From: Chitinophagaceae bacterium
Lineage (GTDB): Bacteria > Bacteroidota > Bacteroidia > Chitinophagales > Chitinophagaceae
Assembly: GCA_947455215.1 (NCBI GenBank)
Contig: CANGNA010000013.1
Location: 16,069-80,068, forward strand
Direction of reading: 5' to 3'
DNA: 64,000 nt
This document shows positions 25,925 through 34,378 of the stretch, in pieces. The notes under the pieces were generated by a model, which was not told the DNA's origin, ran no database searches, and saw only the letters and a list, made by a program, of their open reading frames with translations. Every line of letters starts with the position of its first letter. Positions within the stretch are counted from its first letter, which is position 1. The translations under genes and the position numbers were made by a program.

Positions 25925-26269
25925 ATGCAAACAATACTAACAACAACGATCGAACAACCTACCGGATTGACGGGAATGGCATCTGAAGCACAAATAGCCG
26001 AATGGAAAGCAAAACACAAGTATGGCATTTACGCACTGGAAGTGGATGGGCATATAGCCTATTTCAAAAACCCCGACCGTAACGAGCTGAACTGCGCTAT
26101 GAGCAAGGCCGACAGGGATAAGGCACTGAATGTCTTTGAAGAGCTGGCTACGCTGACGTTCATTGGTGGCAGCGAGGCTGTACTGAAAGATGACCAGATG
26201 TTCATCGGCATCAGCCAGGAACTGAAAGTAAAACTGGAAGGCAAAAAAGCTAAACTGGTAAACTTATAG
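25925..26269 (+). CDS. tail assembly chaperone, short form (Mu gp41-like)
   Basis: 114 residues. Lies in the invariant position between tail tube and tape measure. The protein is a compact alpha/beta unit (TGMASEAQIAEWKAKHKYGI, NPDRNELNCAMSKADRDKAL, LKVKLEGKKAKLVNL). Such genes normally make a second product by ribosomal frameshift; an open -1 extension indeed follows (next entry). The short and long forms coat the tape-measure protein during tail assembly and are absent from the virion. Confidence 0.7.
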   Translation: MQTILTTTIEQPTGLTGMASEAQIAEWKAKHKYGIYALEVDGHIAYFKNPDRNELNCAMSKADRDKALNVFEELATLTFIGGSEAVLKDDQMFIGISQELKVKLEGKKAKLVNL

Positions 26270-26439
26270 AGGAGTCGCGTGGTGGCCCGGAACACGACTC
26301 CTTCGGATATCTTGAAACATTGCTTGAATACCACCTGCCGGGCCTCGACCACAGGTTGCTGAGTGATGAAGCCTTTGCACAAAAGATCGCACACCTGCAC
26401 TACATACACAACCGATCTGCCCCGCCCCTTATTGAATAG
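26254..26439 (+). CDS. -1 frameshift extension of the tail chaperone (GT-like product)
   Basis: Not in the ORF track because it has no start codon. In the -1 frame an open stretch runs from just after a stop at 26251-26253 to a TAG at 26437-26439. It encodes about 61 residues, including GGPEHDSFGYLETLLEYHLP and DEAFAQKIAHLHYIHNRSAP, clearly protein-like. The shift must occur within 26254-26269 (actggtaaacttatag). The likeliest slip point is the G GTA AAC heptamer, a variant of G GGA AAC, close to the zero-frame stop. The fused product would be about 170 residues. Confidence 0.65.
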   Translation, partial: TGKLIEESRGGPEHDSFGYLETLLEYHLPGLDHRLLSDEAFAQKIAHLHYIHNRSAPPLIE

Positions 26440-26476
26440 CTATACGTACACCAGCCCCTGTAAACCCTTATCTGAT

Positions 26477-27835
26477 ATGATGACCCTTTTAAATAGCCCG
26501 CTCCTTGAATATGCGAGCACCATTGTGGCAACTGACAACACTATCCTTGGCAATACACAGGCACTGGCAGAGCTGACAAATAAAGTAATGCAATTGTCGG
26601 GCACAATAGAAGGCGTTGCAATGCCCGCTAAACCAATTGGCCCGGCGACGATCAACTACAACAGCGCCGTTAATAAAGACGAGGACTTGTCGAAGATCAT
26701 TGGCTCTCTATTAAAAAGCGGGGGCGATGGCGGATTCGATGCCAAAGGTGAAAGTTTGAAAAGGTTGTCTGCAACGATCAGCGCTTTTGGAGCAATGAGC
26801 GATGCCATAGATGTTGCAAAAACAAGTAAGGGCATAGAAGCTATTGCTGATATTGCCAAAGCGGTTGCAGGATTTTCAGCATTGGCTAAAGAGGTAGGTG
26901 TATCAGCAGCTGCTATAGGTGTTGGATTGAAAAGCGTTTGGGACTATTCCAGGGCAGAAGTCGAATCGCACAAATTTCACCCGGACACAACAACGTTCAT
27001 GGCACCGGCAGCAATTGCGGGCAATCCTCAATTGTGGGCAATTACAGACAATGCCGCGTACACAAAGCAACTGGCGGAATGGACCAGGCAAAAACCAGCT
27101 GACCAGGTAAACAGTGAAGTAGAGCTATACGTGCAGAAATTTTTGAAGGCTGGTGGTGAATTACATTTCAGCGAGCGACTGGCCATTAATGACCAGGCAT
27201 ATATACCTGCCATAGTAGCGGCCATGAAGAGAAATCAAATTACACCTGGCCACCCGATCAAGGATATCCTCTTTGATACGCCGCAGCAGCTGCGTGATTT
27301 CCAGGCGAATGTAGACCCATTGCATGAGATCAAAACAAGGCTAAGGCCAATGCAGATTGTTCCTTTAGATAATGCGTATGGATCAAAAAATGCTGGCACC
27401 GGGCTTGGCTACGTGAAACAGGAAGAGTTTCCGCGGTTTGATTGGATGAACAGTGCGCACCGAATAGAGGCCCAGCTGAACAGTGCGGTAGAAAAGGGAC
27501 TGCAAGGGTATAGACTTTATGGCCCAACCTATGTAGGCAATTATGTACAGTCGCTGTCGACCATGTTTGGTAGTATGCCCGAAACTCAGGGTGCAGTAAA
27601 AGAAGCGCAGGCGAGGCTTACAAGAGGTTTCAGTCAGATAGACAGGGAGAAGGCTGCAAAGCAAACCGGAGACCGGAGTGAAACAACGAGCACTACAAAG
27701 ACCATCAACTTCAACCGTGCACTTATCGAGCACTTCACCATCAATGTAAAGGATGCACGCGACGGCATCAACGATTTCAAGAGAAAGGTAGAGGAGGCAT
27801 TGGTGGAAATATTGAACAGTATAAACGCAAAGTAA
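26477..27835 (+). CDS. tail tape-measure candidate
   Basis: About 452 residues from the ATG pair at 26477; the track's upstream start runs through the chaperone extension. The N-terminal third is helical and Ala-rich with hydrophobic stretches (AIADIAKAVAGFSALAKEVG, SAAAIGVGLKSVWDY). The middle is mixed, and the C-terminus is a long helix (INDFKRKVEEALVEILNSIN). Position after the chaperone fits a tape measure, but it is short for a contractile tail, which would imply a short tail if length is proportional. It could instead be a tape-measure/baseplate hybrid. Confidence 0.5.
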   Translation: MMTLLNSPLLEYASTIVATDNTILGNTQALAELTNKVMQLSGTIEGVAMPAKPIGPATINYNSAVNKDEDLSKIIGSLLKSGGDGGFDAKGESLKRLSATISAFGAMSDAIDVAKTSKGIEAIADIAKAVAGFSALAKEVGVSAAAIGVGLKSVWDYSRAEVESHKFHPDTTTFMAPAAIAGNPQLWAITDNAAYTKQLAEWTRQKPADQVNSEVELYVQKFLKAGGELHFSERLAINDQAYIPAIVAAMKRNQITPGHPIKDILFDTPQQLRDFQANVDPLHEIKTRLRPMQIVPLDNAYGSKNAGTGLGYVKQEEFPRFDWMNSAHRIEAQLNSAVEKGLQGYRLYGPTYVGNYVQSLSTMFGSMPETQGAVKEAQARLTRGFSQIDREKAAKQTGDRSETTSTTKTINFNRALIEHFTINVKDARDGINDFKRKVEEALVEILNSINAK

Positions 27836-27836
27836 C

Positions 27837-28472
27837 ATGGCAGAATTATCTTTTAACCTCGCTGATCTTTTCGAAGAGGCCTACGGATATCGCTCGGCAG
27901 CATTCGATATGCAGTTTGACCCGGTAGCCGGCGACAGTGGCTTGCCTGGAACGCGCACTGAACAAGGCGCATTGGGATCTCCATACTACAGCCACGATGG
28001 GCTGTCTAAAGAATATTACATGCCGGTAACCATCAGCTATGAGCGGTCGGCGGGAAATGAAGGATCGGCAGGTACCGGCACTACAGACTGGGATTTGCCA
28101 CACCCTGTGATAGCGATCAACAGTCGCAAGACCATTGTGGAGACTGCACTTACCGAGCGCAGAGGCACGGTGAAAGAGCTCATCAATGTGCAGGATTACG
28201 ACATCGTCATCAAGGGATTTATCATCAATGCTACACACGAGTTTCCTGAGCAGATGGTAACCAGGCTGCGCACAATATATGAGCAGAACGAACCCCTCTC
28301 TATCAAGTGTCCGCTCACAGATATCTTCCTGGTGCGCCCCGACCGTAAGGGTAGTGATAAAGTGGTGATCAAAGAATTGAAATTCCCTGCTGTCACAGGC
28401 ATAAAGAATGTGCGGCCGTATGAACTGCACCTGGTGAGTGATGAACCTTTTAACCTTGTATCTTTCAGCTGA
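27837..28472 (+). CDS. tail/baseplate protein (DUF6046-like, Mu gpN position)
   Basis: 211 residues, starting 1 bp after the preceding stop. Beta-rich: EYYMPVTISYERS, LPHPVIAINSRKTIVETALTERRGTVKEL, VQDYDIVIKGFIIN, FPEQMVTRLRTIYEQNEPLSIKCPLTD. The sequence TRKTIVET...GTVKELI and the closing VRPYELHLVSDEPF resemble DUF6046 proteins found between tape measure and gpD-like hub in Bacteroidota Mu-like phages. Probably a distal-tail adaptor linking the tube to the hub. Confidence 0.6.
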   Translation: MAELSFNLADLFEEAYGYRSAAFDMQFDPVAGDSGLPGTRTEQGALGSPYYSHDGLSKEYYMPVTISYERSAGNEGSAGTGTTDWDLPHPVIAINSRKTIVETALTERRGTVKELINVQDYDIVIKGFIINATHEFPEQMVTRLRTIYEQNEPLSIKCPLTDIFLVRPDRKGSDKVVIKELKFPAVTGIKNVRPYELHLVSDEPFNLVSFS

Positions 28473-29491
28473 TGTTTGTTTTGAATAGTGATATAACGAT
28501 CGGCAAGTTCCGGTTTAGTGGTGTGCATGATGTGCGCATAACAATGGGTATGCACAGCATTGTTTGTATGGCCTATATCCAATTGCCGGCTGTGTCGCGC
28601 ATCATTAAGAATGGCAAAGCTGTTGATGGCAGTGTTGTGACAGCAGATCAATTCACAGAGGGTGATGCGGTAACTGTAAAGCTGGGCTATAATGGCGACC
28701 TGCGAACCGAGTTCATGGGATATGTAAAACACACCGACCTGAACAAACCGCTGACCATCATCTGCGAAGGCGGTAGTTGGCTGATGCGTAGAAATAAGAT
28801 CAACCTGTCTGAGCGTTCCATATCTGTGAAACAGCTTTTGCAGAAAGCAGTAGCAGGTACTGGACTGAATGTAGTGTGCGATATAGATGTGCTGCTCAAC
28901 AACGTACAGTTGAACGGAACAGGTGTTGATATGATCAATGCGATACACCAGTATACAGATCATTCACTGACCATCTTTTTCAGCAAGCCAGATACACTGT
29001 ATTGCGGTAATCTCCGCACCAAAGCGTCGGGTAATAATGATGTGTTACAACTGGGTAAAGTGCAATACAGGAGCGGCTTCAATATTTTCTCCAACAACAA
29101 CCTGAAGCGACGCACCACCAACGATGATCCTGTAGCCATTACGTATAGCAAGAAGGAAGACTCCGGCAACATTATTACGGCAACATCTGCAGCATTTAAA
29201 AATGCAGTAAGGAAACACAGTAAGTTGCTGAACCAGGTAAAAGAAGCGGCCACACTAAAGCTGCTGGCAGAAGAAAAGGCATACAAGGACAATTACCAGG
29301 GCTTTGAAGGGAGTGTGCAAACATTCCTGGTGCCATACGTGCAACCGGGGTACCTGGCATCGCTTACCGATAACACGCTTAAGCTAAAAGAGCAAACATA
29401 CCTGGCAGAAGCAGTAACCACGCACTTTGGTGTGCATGGCGCGAGAAGAACCGTAGACCTGGGACCATTGATGGGCTTTGCAAACCAATAA
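28472..29491 (+). CDS. baseplate hub, late control D / Mu gpP-like
   Basis: 339 residues; its ATG overlaps the upstream stop. Hub traits: an N-terminal barrel (FRFSGVHDVRITMGMHSIVC, GDAVTVKLGYNGDLRTEFMG), LLQKAVAGTGLNVVCD near 130, the YTDHSLTIFFSKPDTLYCG segment, and a C-terminal LAEEKAYKDNYQGFEGSVQTF with FLVPYVQPG. Gp27/gpD-type hubs form the trimeric or hexameric-like collar between tube and spike. The spike gene follows immediately. Confidence 0.75.
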   Translation: MFVLNSDITIGKFRFSGVHDVRITMGMHSIVCMAYIQLPAVSRIIKNGKAVDGSVVTADQFTEGDAVTVKLGYNGDLRTEFMGYVKHTDLNKPLTIICEGGSWLMRRNKINLSERSISVKQLLQKAVAGTGLNVVCDIDVLLNNVQLNGTGVDMINAIHQYTDHSLTIFFSKPDTLYCGNLRTKASGNNDVLQLGKVQYRSGFNIFSNNNLKRRTTNDDPVAITYSKKEDSGNIITATSAAFKNAVRKHSKLLNQVKEAATLKLLAEEKAYKDNYQGFEGSVQTFLVPYVQPGYLASLTDNTLKLKEQTYLAEAVTTHFGVHGARRTVDLGPLMGFANQ

Positions 29492-29495
29492 CCTT

Positions 29496-30041
29496 ATGAA
29501 TAAGAACACAGCTAAGATAAGCGCCGGTATACGTGCGCTACATCATCAACAACAGGAGATCATCAGCGGCAAAGTGGTGAGTATCGACACAGGTAGTGCA
29601 ACGATGACCATACGTCCTACCGGCGACGGTGAGCCGATAAAGAATGTACGGCTATCGCCGGTAGGTAGGAGTAGTGATGGATGTATCCTGTTCCCTGAAT
29701 CGAATAGTGATGTGGTGATAGCTAGCATAGATGGCCCCGGAGAATGGATACTGTTGAAGGCTGATAAGATCACCAAGGCAACTATAAAGATCGGATCAGT
29801 GAATTGCGAAGTGACCGATAGCGTCATTACGCTGAAGAACGGTAGCGTTTTACTGGAGGTGGGCAATGCACAATTCAAACTGAACACACCATCGGAAACA
29901 CTGTTCGATATACTGAATGATTTGATCTCTTATATATCTGCGCTTACTGTATCAACAAGCACAGGTCCCAGTGGTGTGCCGCTGAACATATCAGACTTTA
30001 TAACGCTCAGCACCCGGCTAAGCAATTTATTAACGCATTAA
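29496..30041 (+). CDS. baseplate spike, gpV / Mu gp45-like
   Basis: 181 residues using the ATG at 29496; the track start at 29478 would overlap the hub gene. An OB-type N-terminal domain (SGKVVSIDTGSATMTIRPTG, VRLSPVGRSSDGCILFPESN) is followed by strand repeats (ATIKIGSVNCEVTDSVITLK, SVLLEVGNAQFKLNTPSETL), as in membrane-piercing spikes. No HxH metal site at the tip is visible. The C-terminal helix may anchor fibre or tip partners. Confidence 0.7.
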   Translation: MNKNTAKISAGIRALHHQQQEIISGKVVSIDTGSATMTIRPTGDGEPIKNVRLSPVGRSSDGCILFPESNSDVVIASIDGPGEWILLKADKITKATIKIGSVNCEVTDSVITLKNGSVLLEVGNAQFKLNTPSETLFDILNDLISYISALTVSTSTGPSGVPLNISDFITLSTRLSNLLTH

Positions 30042-30057
30042 ACCTAACACCAAACAG

Positions 30058-30357
30058 ATGGCCAGGACAATGATGGACATCGCTCTTGAGGACGATGAAG
30101 ATGTAAGCATTAATAATGGTGACTTTCCTATTGTTGAAAGCACACTACAGCACCAGCGGCAATTGATACTGAATAACAAAGGTGACTTTAAACAGAACCC
30201 GACCATATGTGTAGGTGCCTTCACCTACTTTGATGATGAGCATATGCAAAACCTGGTGCGCGCGGTGAGCGTAGAGTTTGCGCGAGATGGCATGGATGTG
30301 CAGGAAGTAAAGATAGATGCCGACGGCACTCTGAAAAGCGAAGCCTTATACCTATAA
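30058..30357 (+). CDS. baseplate wedge, GPW/gp25-like (Mu gp46)
   Basis: 99 residues. EDDEDVSINNGDFPIVESTL, QHQRQLILNNKGDFKQNPTI and VSVEFARDGMDVQEVKIDAD match the gp46/gp25 fold, in which the stretch around Q-x-x-x-x-L-L-x-x-x-G-x-x is conserved. The protein initiates sheath assembly from the wedge. Separated by 16 bp from the spike gene. Confidence 0.7.
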   Translation: MARTMMDIALEDDEDVSINNGDFPIVESTLQHQRQLILNNKGDFKQNPTICVGAFTYFDDEHMQNLVRAVSVEFARDGMDVQEVKIDADGTLKSEALYL

Positions 30358-30367
30358 CAACAAGCAT

Positions 30368-30592
30368 ATGAACACCATAAAACCCCAACCCAACCAAAGC
30401 AGCCTTGATGTAGTGCTGACCGCATGTGGCACTATGGAAGGTACCATGCAACTGATGTTTGCCAATGGTTGCTCCGTTACAGCGGCCGTTAGCGAGGAGT
30501 ATGCTATTCCGGACACGATAGCTACCGATGCAGCCACTATGACTTATATGCGGAGCAACAATATACTGCCCGGCACTAAGGGCAGCGAGTAA
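30368..30592 (+). CDS. small baseplate-associated protein of unknown function
   Basis: 74 residues, QPNQSSLDVVLTACGTMEGT, MQLMFANGCSVTAAVSEEYA and TYMRSNNILPGTKGSE. The ordering, a helix followed by a short N-G-x-x-x-T turn and ending in a N-x-I-x-P-G-T motif, recalls degenerate LysM-like tail proteins (the gpX type) seen beside gp25 genes. This is a weak resemblance. It lies in an uninterrupted operon, 10 bp after the wedge gene. Confidence 0.5.
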   Translation: MNTIKPQPNQSSLDVVLTACGTMEGTMQLMFANGCSVTAAVSEEYAIPDTIATDAATMTYMRSNNILPGTKGSE

Positions 30593-30624
30593 CATTTTTC
30601 TTTCCTTTTATAAAACTCCTAACC

Positions 30625-31452
30625 ATGGCAAGAACGATAGCCGAGATACAGCAATCGATAATAACGGCCAAGCAGACCGACCCTGTATTGAGCGGGCTTA
30701 CGAGTACCAGCAATGTATCTGTATGGCTGCTGTGGACCTATATTGTAGCCGTGTGCCAGTGGGTCCTTGAAACATACTTCGATGACCACAAGGCAGAGAT
30801 GGACAGCATCATAGCCACACAGCGGCCACATACGCTACAATGGTATGTTACCAGGGCCAAACAATTTCAGTATGGCGTGGCGCTGCCTTTTGAAAGCGAC
30901 ACTTATACTACGGTATCTGATGACCCTGCGGTAAGCATCATTACGTATGCTGCTGCAGTAGAGCTACCCAGTCTTATCCGCATAAAGGTGGCCACGCTAA
31001 GCGGCAGTTCGTTGGCACCATTAACGACTGTACAGCTTACGGCATTCACAGCCTATATACAGCAGATAAAAGATGCGGGCGTGCGTATGCAGATAACCAG
31101 CGGCAACCCAGATATGCTGCGACTACAACTAAAGATCTATTATGATCCACTAGTACTGAATGCCACTGGTAGCCGCATAGATGGTACTGCTACACAGCCG
31201 GTGCTGGATGCCGTGAAGAACTTTCTAAAGGCCCTGCCGTTCAATGGCTTGTTTGTACTGAACAATCTGATCGCTGCATTGCAAGCGGTTGACGGTGTTG
31301 TTATCGGCGTAATAGAATCTGCGGCGGCAACGTATGCTGCGCTGCCCTATACACCTGTGACCGTAGAGTACGCGCCAGACGCGGGTTATATGGCTGCCGA
31401 TGAAGCTTACCTGCTGGCCAATATCACCTACATTTCTCACAGCCCTATTTGA
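30625..31452 (+). CDS. baseplate J-like protein (Mu gp47)
   Basis: 275 residues. ARTIAEIQQSIITAKQTDPV opens like gpJ proteins. The core has ITYAAAVELPSLIRIKVATL, the helix FTAYIQQIKDAGVRMQITSG, and LRLQLKIYYDPLVLNATGSR, followed by LDAVKNFLKALPFNGLFVLN and a final strand set. These are the conserved J-like elements in shortened form. The protein is the second wedge component, joined to gp48. Confidence 0.75.
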   Translation: MARTIAEIQQSIITAKQTDPVLSGLTSTSNVSVWLLWTYIVAVCQWVLETYFDDHKAEMDSIIATQRPHTLQWYVTRAKQFQYGVALPFESDTYTTVSDDPAVSIITYAAAVELPSLIRIKVATLSGSSLAPLTTVQLTAFTAYIQQIKDAGVRMQITSGNPDMLRLQLKIYYDPLVLNATGSRIDGTATQPVLDAVKNFLKALPFNGLFVLNNLIAALQAVDGVVIGVIESAAATYAALPYTPVTVEYAPDAGYMAADEAYLLANITYISHSPI

Positions 31453-31471
31453 TGATCTACAACCAACCGCT

Positions 31472-31975
31472 ATGTCTTACTACGATATTGACTTTCCCGC
31501 ACTGATAAAAATGCTGCTGCCCGTACGGCTACGTAAGCCGGTAATGCAGCATTGGTTGCAGGCGCTTACAAAACCGGTAAGGGAACTGTATGCTCAATTC
31601 TACCAGAACAGGGCCAGTGACATTTATACCTTATCGCATAACAGCCAGGTGGTATACCTGCAAGCAGTGCTGAATGACGTGTTTGATAGCACAGGGCGCG
31701 GCATATACATCACCGATGACTTTGCTGCCGACCCGCTTTACGTGTACCTGCCTGCGGAAGCACATCCGTTGTGGCTTGGGTTAGATGGTGAACCATCTTC
31801 TGTAGCTTACCAGGTGCCGGCATGGCTATATACCCGCACAGAAACAGCTTATGTCAGTTATCACTTCATTATACATGTACCAACTGCGGTAACCATAGAT
31901 ATGGTGCGGTTGAATGCGCTGGTAGATAAATACAGGCTACCATCGCGCAATATGTACACAGTGGTGTATTACTAA
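31472..31975 (+). CDS. baseplate wedge / tail protein I-like (Mu gp48 position)
   Basis: 167 residues starting at the ATG at 31472 (MSYYDIDFPALIKMLLPVRL); the track's upstream start overlaps gpJ. It carries LRKPVMQHWLQALTKPVREL, SHNSQVVYLQAVLNDVFDST and FIIHVPTAVTIDMVRLNALV, matching the tail-terminal wedge proteins that attach fibres. Located 19 bp after gpJ and 20 bp before the fibre gene. Confidence 0.65.
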   Translation: MSYYDIDFPALIKMLLPVRLRKPVMQHWLQALTKPVRELYAQFYQNRASDIYTLSHNSQVVYLQAVLNDVFDSTGRGIYITDDFAADPLYVYLPAEAHPLWLGLDGEPSSVAYQVPAWLYTRTETAYVSYHFIIHVPTAVTIDMVRLNALVDKYRLPSRNMYTVVYY

Positions 31976-31995
31976 TCAACTAAAAACAAGCATAC

Positions 31996-32823
31996 ATGAG
32001 ATCGATAGATTTTACCCACGCGGGCGGTTTCCCGCTGACACAAAACGAACTGGACCACCTGCAGCAGGCTTATACGGAGTGCATCAATGCACTGGCATCG
32101 CTGGGCGGCAACCCTACTGTGCCTGCCATCATCAGCGGCATGGTAAAAACAACAGCAGGCAGTGCCGTGACCATCAGCGACGGCTGGTTTTATTATAACG
32201 GAGCAATGGTCAGGTTTACGGGTGGCACCGTTACCCCTACCGGTACAGATGTGCCGTTGATAGTGATCGCTAACAATACTACCGCGCTCACCTACAATGA
32301 TGGCAGTATATACCCTGCACTCAGCAATGTAGCTGCCACGCTAAGCGCCGGGCCTGCCGCTACTACAGCCGATCATTTCCCCTATAGCATTATGCAGCCC
32401 TACCAATATTTCTTTGGGCTGGGTGGCCGGGAGGCTACATGGAACAGCATGAGTGTGTATACAACAGCGGCCACAGGTGGCGTAGCGGGCACCATATACT
32501 ACAAGAAAAACTGGCTGACCAATACGCTTACTTTACAAGGCACGCTGACCGCCAACAATGCACAGAACTTTGCTGCATCTCCCGGGGCTATGTTTTATAC
32601 TATGGGCACATTACCTGCGGGCTATATCCCAGCTACTAACGCATATTTCATAACTCACTTCTATGCATCTTCTATGTTTAAGGATGACTTAGGTGTTTCG
32701 TGGATTAAACATTTAAGTAGTGGGGTAAACACCGGAGGACAGGTTTACATCAATTTTATTCGACCGGACAGCGTTGTTTCTGCTTATTCTGTAGTGTTGA
32801 ATGCCATAATCCCGCTTGATTAA
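31996..32823 (+). CDS. short tail fibre / receptor-binding protein
   Basis: 275 residues. The N-terminal 60 (DFTHAGGFPLTQNELDHLQQ) resemble baseplate-attachment segments of Bacteroidota phage fibres. The middle is Thr/Ala-rich beta structure (SGMVKTTAGSAVTISDGWFY) and the C-terminus is a beta domain (GGVAGTIYYKKNWLTNTLTL). It is the last gene of the rightward late arm. Its stop overlaps the stop of convergent mreD by 4 bp, so the phage module ends without a terminator, host spacer or attachment site. Confidence 0.7.
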   Translation: MRSIDFTHAGGFPLTQNELDHLQQAYTECINALASLGGNPTVPAIISGMVKTTAGSAVTISDGWFYYNGAMVRFTGGTVTPTGTDVPLIVIANNTTALTYNDGSIYPALSNVAATLSAGPAATTADHFPYSIMQPYQYFFGLGGREATWNSMSVYTTAATGGVAGTIYYKKNWLTNTLTLQGTLTANNAQNFAASPGAMFYTMGTLPAGYIPATNAYFITHFYASSMFKDDLGVSWIKHLSSGVNTGGQVYINFIRPDSVVSAYSVVLNAIIPLD

Positions 32824-33362
32824 GCGCGGGCTACATTCTGGCGGGTAAAGAGGAGAATATACACCAGTATGAAGGCCATTGATGTAACAAAGGATGCAGC
32901 TATCTTCAGCAGTAAGGAGCCGATACTGGCGGCAGACCATGATTCTACTGAGAAGAAGACAAGGTGATGTATCAGTAGCAGGAAGCCGCTGTATACCAGG
33001 AAGGGCATCCATCCCATTGTTTTAATAGAAGGCTGCTGGTTGATATATTCAGACAGGTTGCGCGGCATCAGTGCGTTCAGCACATTGGTGCGCAGGTAGG
33101 CCATAAATATTGTAGCACAGGCATGCATACCGGCTGTTGTCATGAACGAATCGATCGTTACGCCCAGTGTGAAGCCCGATAACAGCAGCACCCACACCGG
33201 TGTTTCGAAGGGCAACAGTAATATGAACAACGGATAGATAGCAGGAATGAACAACGCTCCCGCAGGCTCGGGAAACCAGTGTAGTGTTATCCTGTTCAGT
33301 ATCAATACCTGCAGGAAAACGATAACTACAAAGCGTAAAATATTTTTTGCGTAAACGTTCAT
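32820..33362 (-). CDS. mreD: rod shape-determining protein MreD
   Basis: 180 residues with five to six membrane helices (ILRFVVIVFLQVLILNRITL, FIPAIYPLFILLLPFETPVW, VLLLSGFTLGVTIDSFM, VYSGFLLLIHHLVFF, IAASFVTSMAFILVYILLF). Size, topology and its place directly after mreC identify it. MreD anchors the elongasome in the inner membrane. In most Bacteroidota mreBCD is followed by mrdA and rodA. Here the phage fibre gene abuts mreD on the other strand, so the usual operon continuation is absent at this site. Confidence 0.85.
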   Translation of the reverse strand: MNVYAKNILRFVVIVFLQVLILNRITLHWFPEPAGALFIPAIYPLFILLLPFETPVWVLLLSGFTLGVTIDSFMTTAGMHACATIFMAYLRTNVLNALMPRNLSEYINQQPSIKTMGWMPFLVYSGFLLLIHHLVFFSVESWSAASIGSLLLKIAASFVTSMAFILVYILLFTRQNVARA

Positions 33363-33400
33363 CTTAAATTCCTATTTGTCCCTCCTGATGTTGTAGCAGG

Positions 33401-34264
33401 CTATTTCTTTATCGCTTGTTCTTCCAGCTGTTGTCTTTCGGGGCCCAGTGTATTTTCCAGTACGTAAACATACTGCAGGCTCCTGAAGTTGGTTGCCGGT
33501 TTCAGGTATAATTGCTTTTTGCCGTTCTTTTTATTGATCTCAACAGATGTTACGGTGCCTATCAGCACATCGGCCGGGAATGTATTACCGAAGGAGGTGG
33601 TGAAAACCGAGTCGCCCTTCTTTACATTGGTCTCCTGCGGCATATCCTTCATCAGGAATACATCAGGGTGCTCATAATCCCATGTGGTCGATTTGAACGT
33701 GCCGTCTTTAAGGCGGGCGCTAACCTGCTGCTTGTTACTAAGAATGGACAGAATGCTGGCAAAATGGGCCGATACATATTCTACCCTGCCTACAAGGCCA
33801 GTGCCAGAGATAACACTCATGCCTTTTGTTATTCCTTCATTGCTGCCTCTATTAATAGTAATGTAGTTGTTAACCCCGTCTACAGAGTTGTTGATGACCC
33901 TTGCTGTGCGGTATATATAGTCGGCATACTTTACAATATGGTGGGTAGTATCGCCGGTGGTGCTGGCCAGTTCGCGGCGCACCTTCATGTCTTGCAGTGT
34001 ATCTGTGGTCTTATACTTATCCACCGTTTTACGCAGGCGCATATTCTCGTTCAGCAGGCTGTCGTTCATCTTGCCCAGGCTGATGTAATACATCAGGTCG
34101 CTTTGCTTTTTGTAAATGATGCCTACAGCGGTGTTGGCCGAACTTACCAGGTCGTCGCCTTGCAGGCTGTGAGACCGGGAGATAAGCACCATACACACTA
34201 TCTCCAGCCCCACAAATAAAATGAGGTTAAAGAAACGACGTATGATGAGAATGAAATTGCGCAA
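33401..34264 (-). CDS. mreC: rod shape-determining protein MreC
   Basis: 287 residues: an N-terminal membrane helix (FFNLILFVGLEIVCMVLIS), a coiled coil (NDSLLNENMRLRKTVDKYKT), then two beta barrels with NNYITINRGSNEGITKGMSV, GTGLVGRVEYVSAHFASILS and KKGDSVFTTSFGNTFPADVLIG, the conserved periplasmic MreC signature. It links MreB to cell-wall synthases outside the membrane. Operon: mreC stops 38 bp before mreD. A terminator lies between mreB and mreC, so mreCD expression may rely on readthrough or its own promoter. Confidence 0.95.
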   Translation of the reverse strand: MRNFILIIRRFFNLILFVGLEIVCMVLISRSHSLQGDDLVSSANTAVGIIYKKQSDLMYYISLGKMNDSLLNENMRLRKTVDKYKTTDTLQDMKVRRELASTTGDTTHHIVKYADYIYRTARVINNSVDGVNNYITINRGSNEGITKGMSVISGTGLVGRVEYVSAHFASILSILSNKQQVSARLKDGTFKSTTWDYEHPDVFLMKDMPQETNVKKGDSVFTTSFGNTFPADVLIGTVTSVEINKKNGKKQLYLKPATNFRSLQYVYVLENTLGPERQQLEEQAIKK

Positions 34265-34349
34265 TTAAGGCAAAAGTTAAAAGTTAAAACCTAAAGTATG
34301 GTCGTTGCTGCGATCTACGCCCGGCATAAGTGCAGCATGTATTATTTAA

Positions 34350-34372
34350 AACAGCTCCCGTAAGGAGCTGTT
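34350..34372 (-). terminator. hairpin terminator after mreB
   Basis: Nine-bp stem AACAGCTCC / GGAGCTGTT with loop cgtaa, T-rich on the minus-strand side, in the 114-bp mreB-mreC gap. It probably attenuates transcription into mreC so that MreB is made in excess. Confidence 0.8.
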
Positions 34373-34378
34373 CTTTTA

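Noticed and set aside
10714-32823. Tailocin, type VI secretion or extracellular contractile injection system
   Set aside because: Terminase, portal, prohead protease and capsid genes are present, and no ClpV- or eCIS-type AAA ATPase is seen; the set is that of a DNA-packaging virion.
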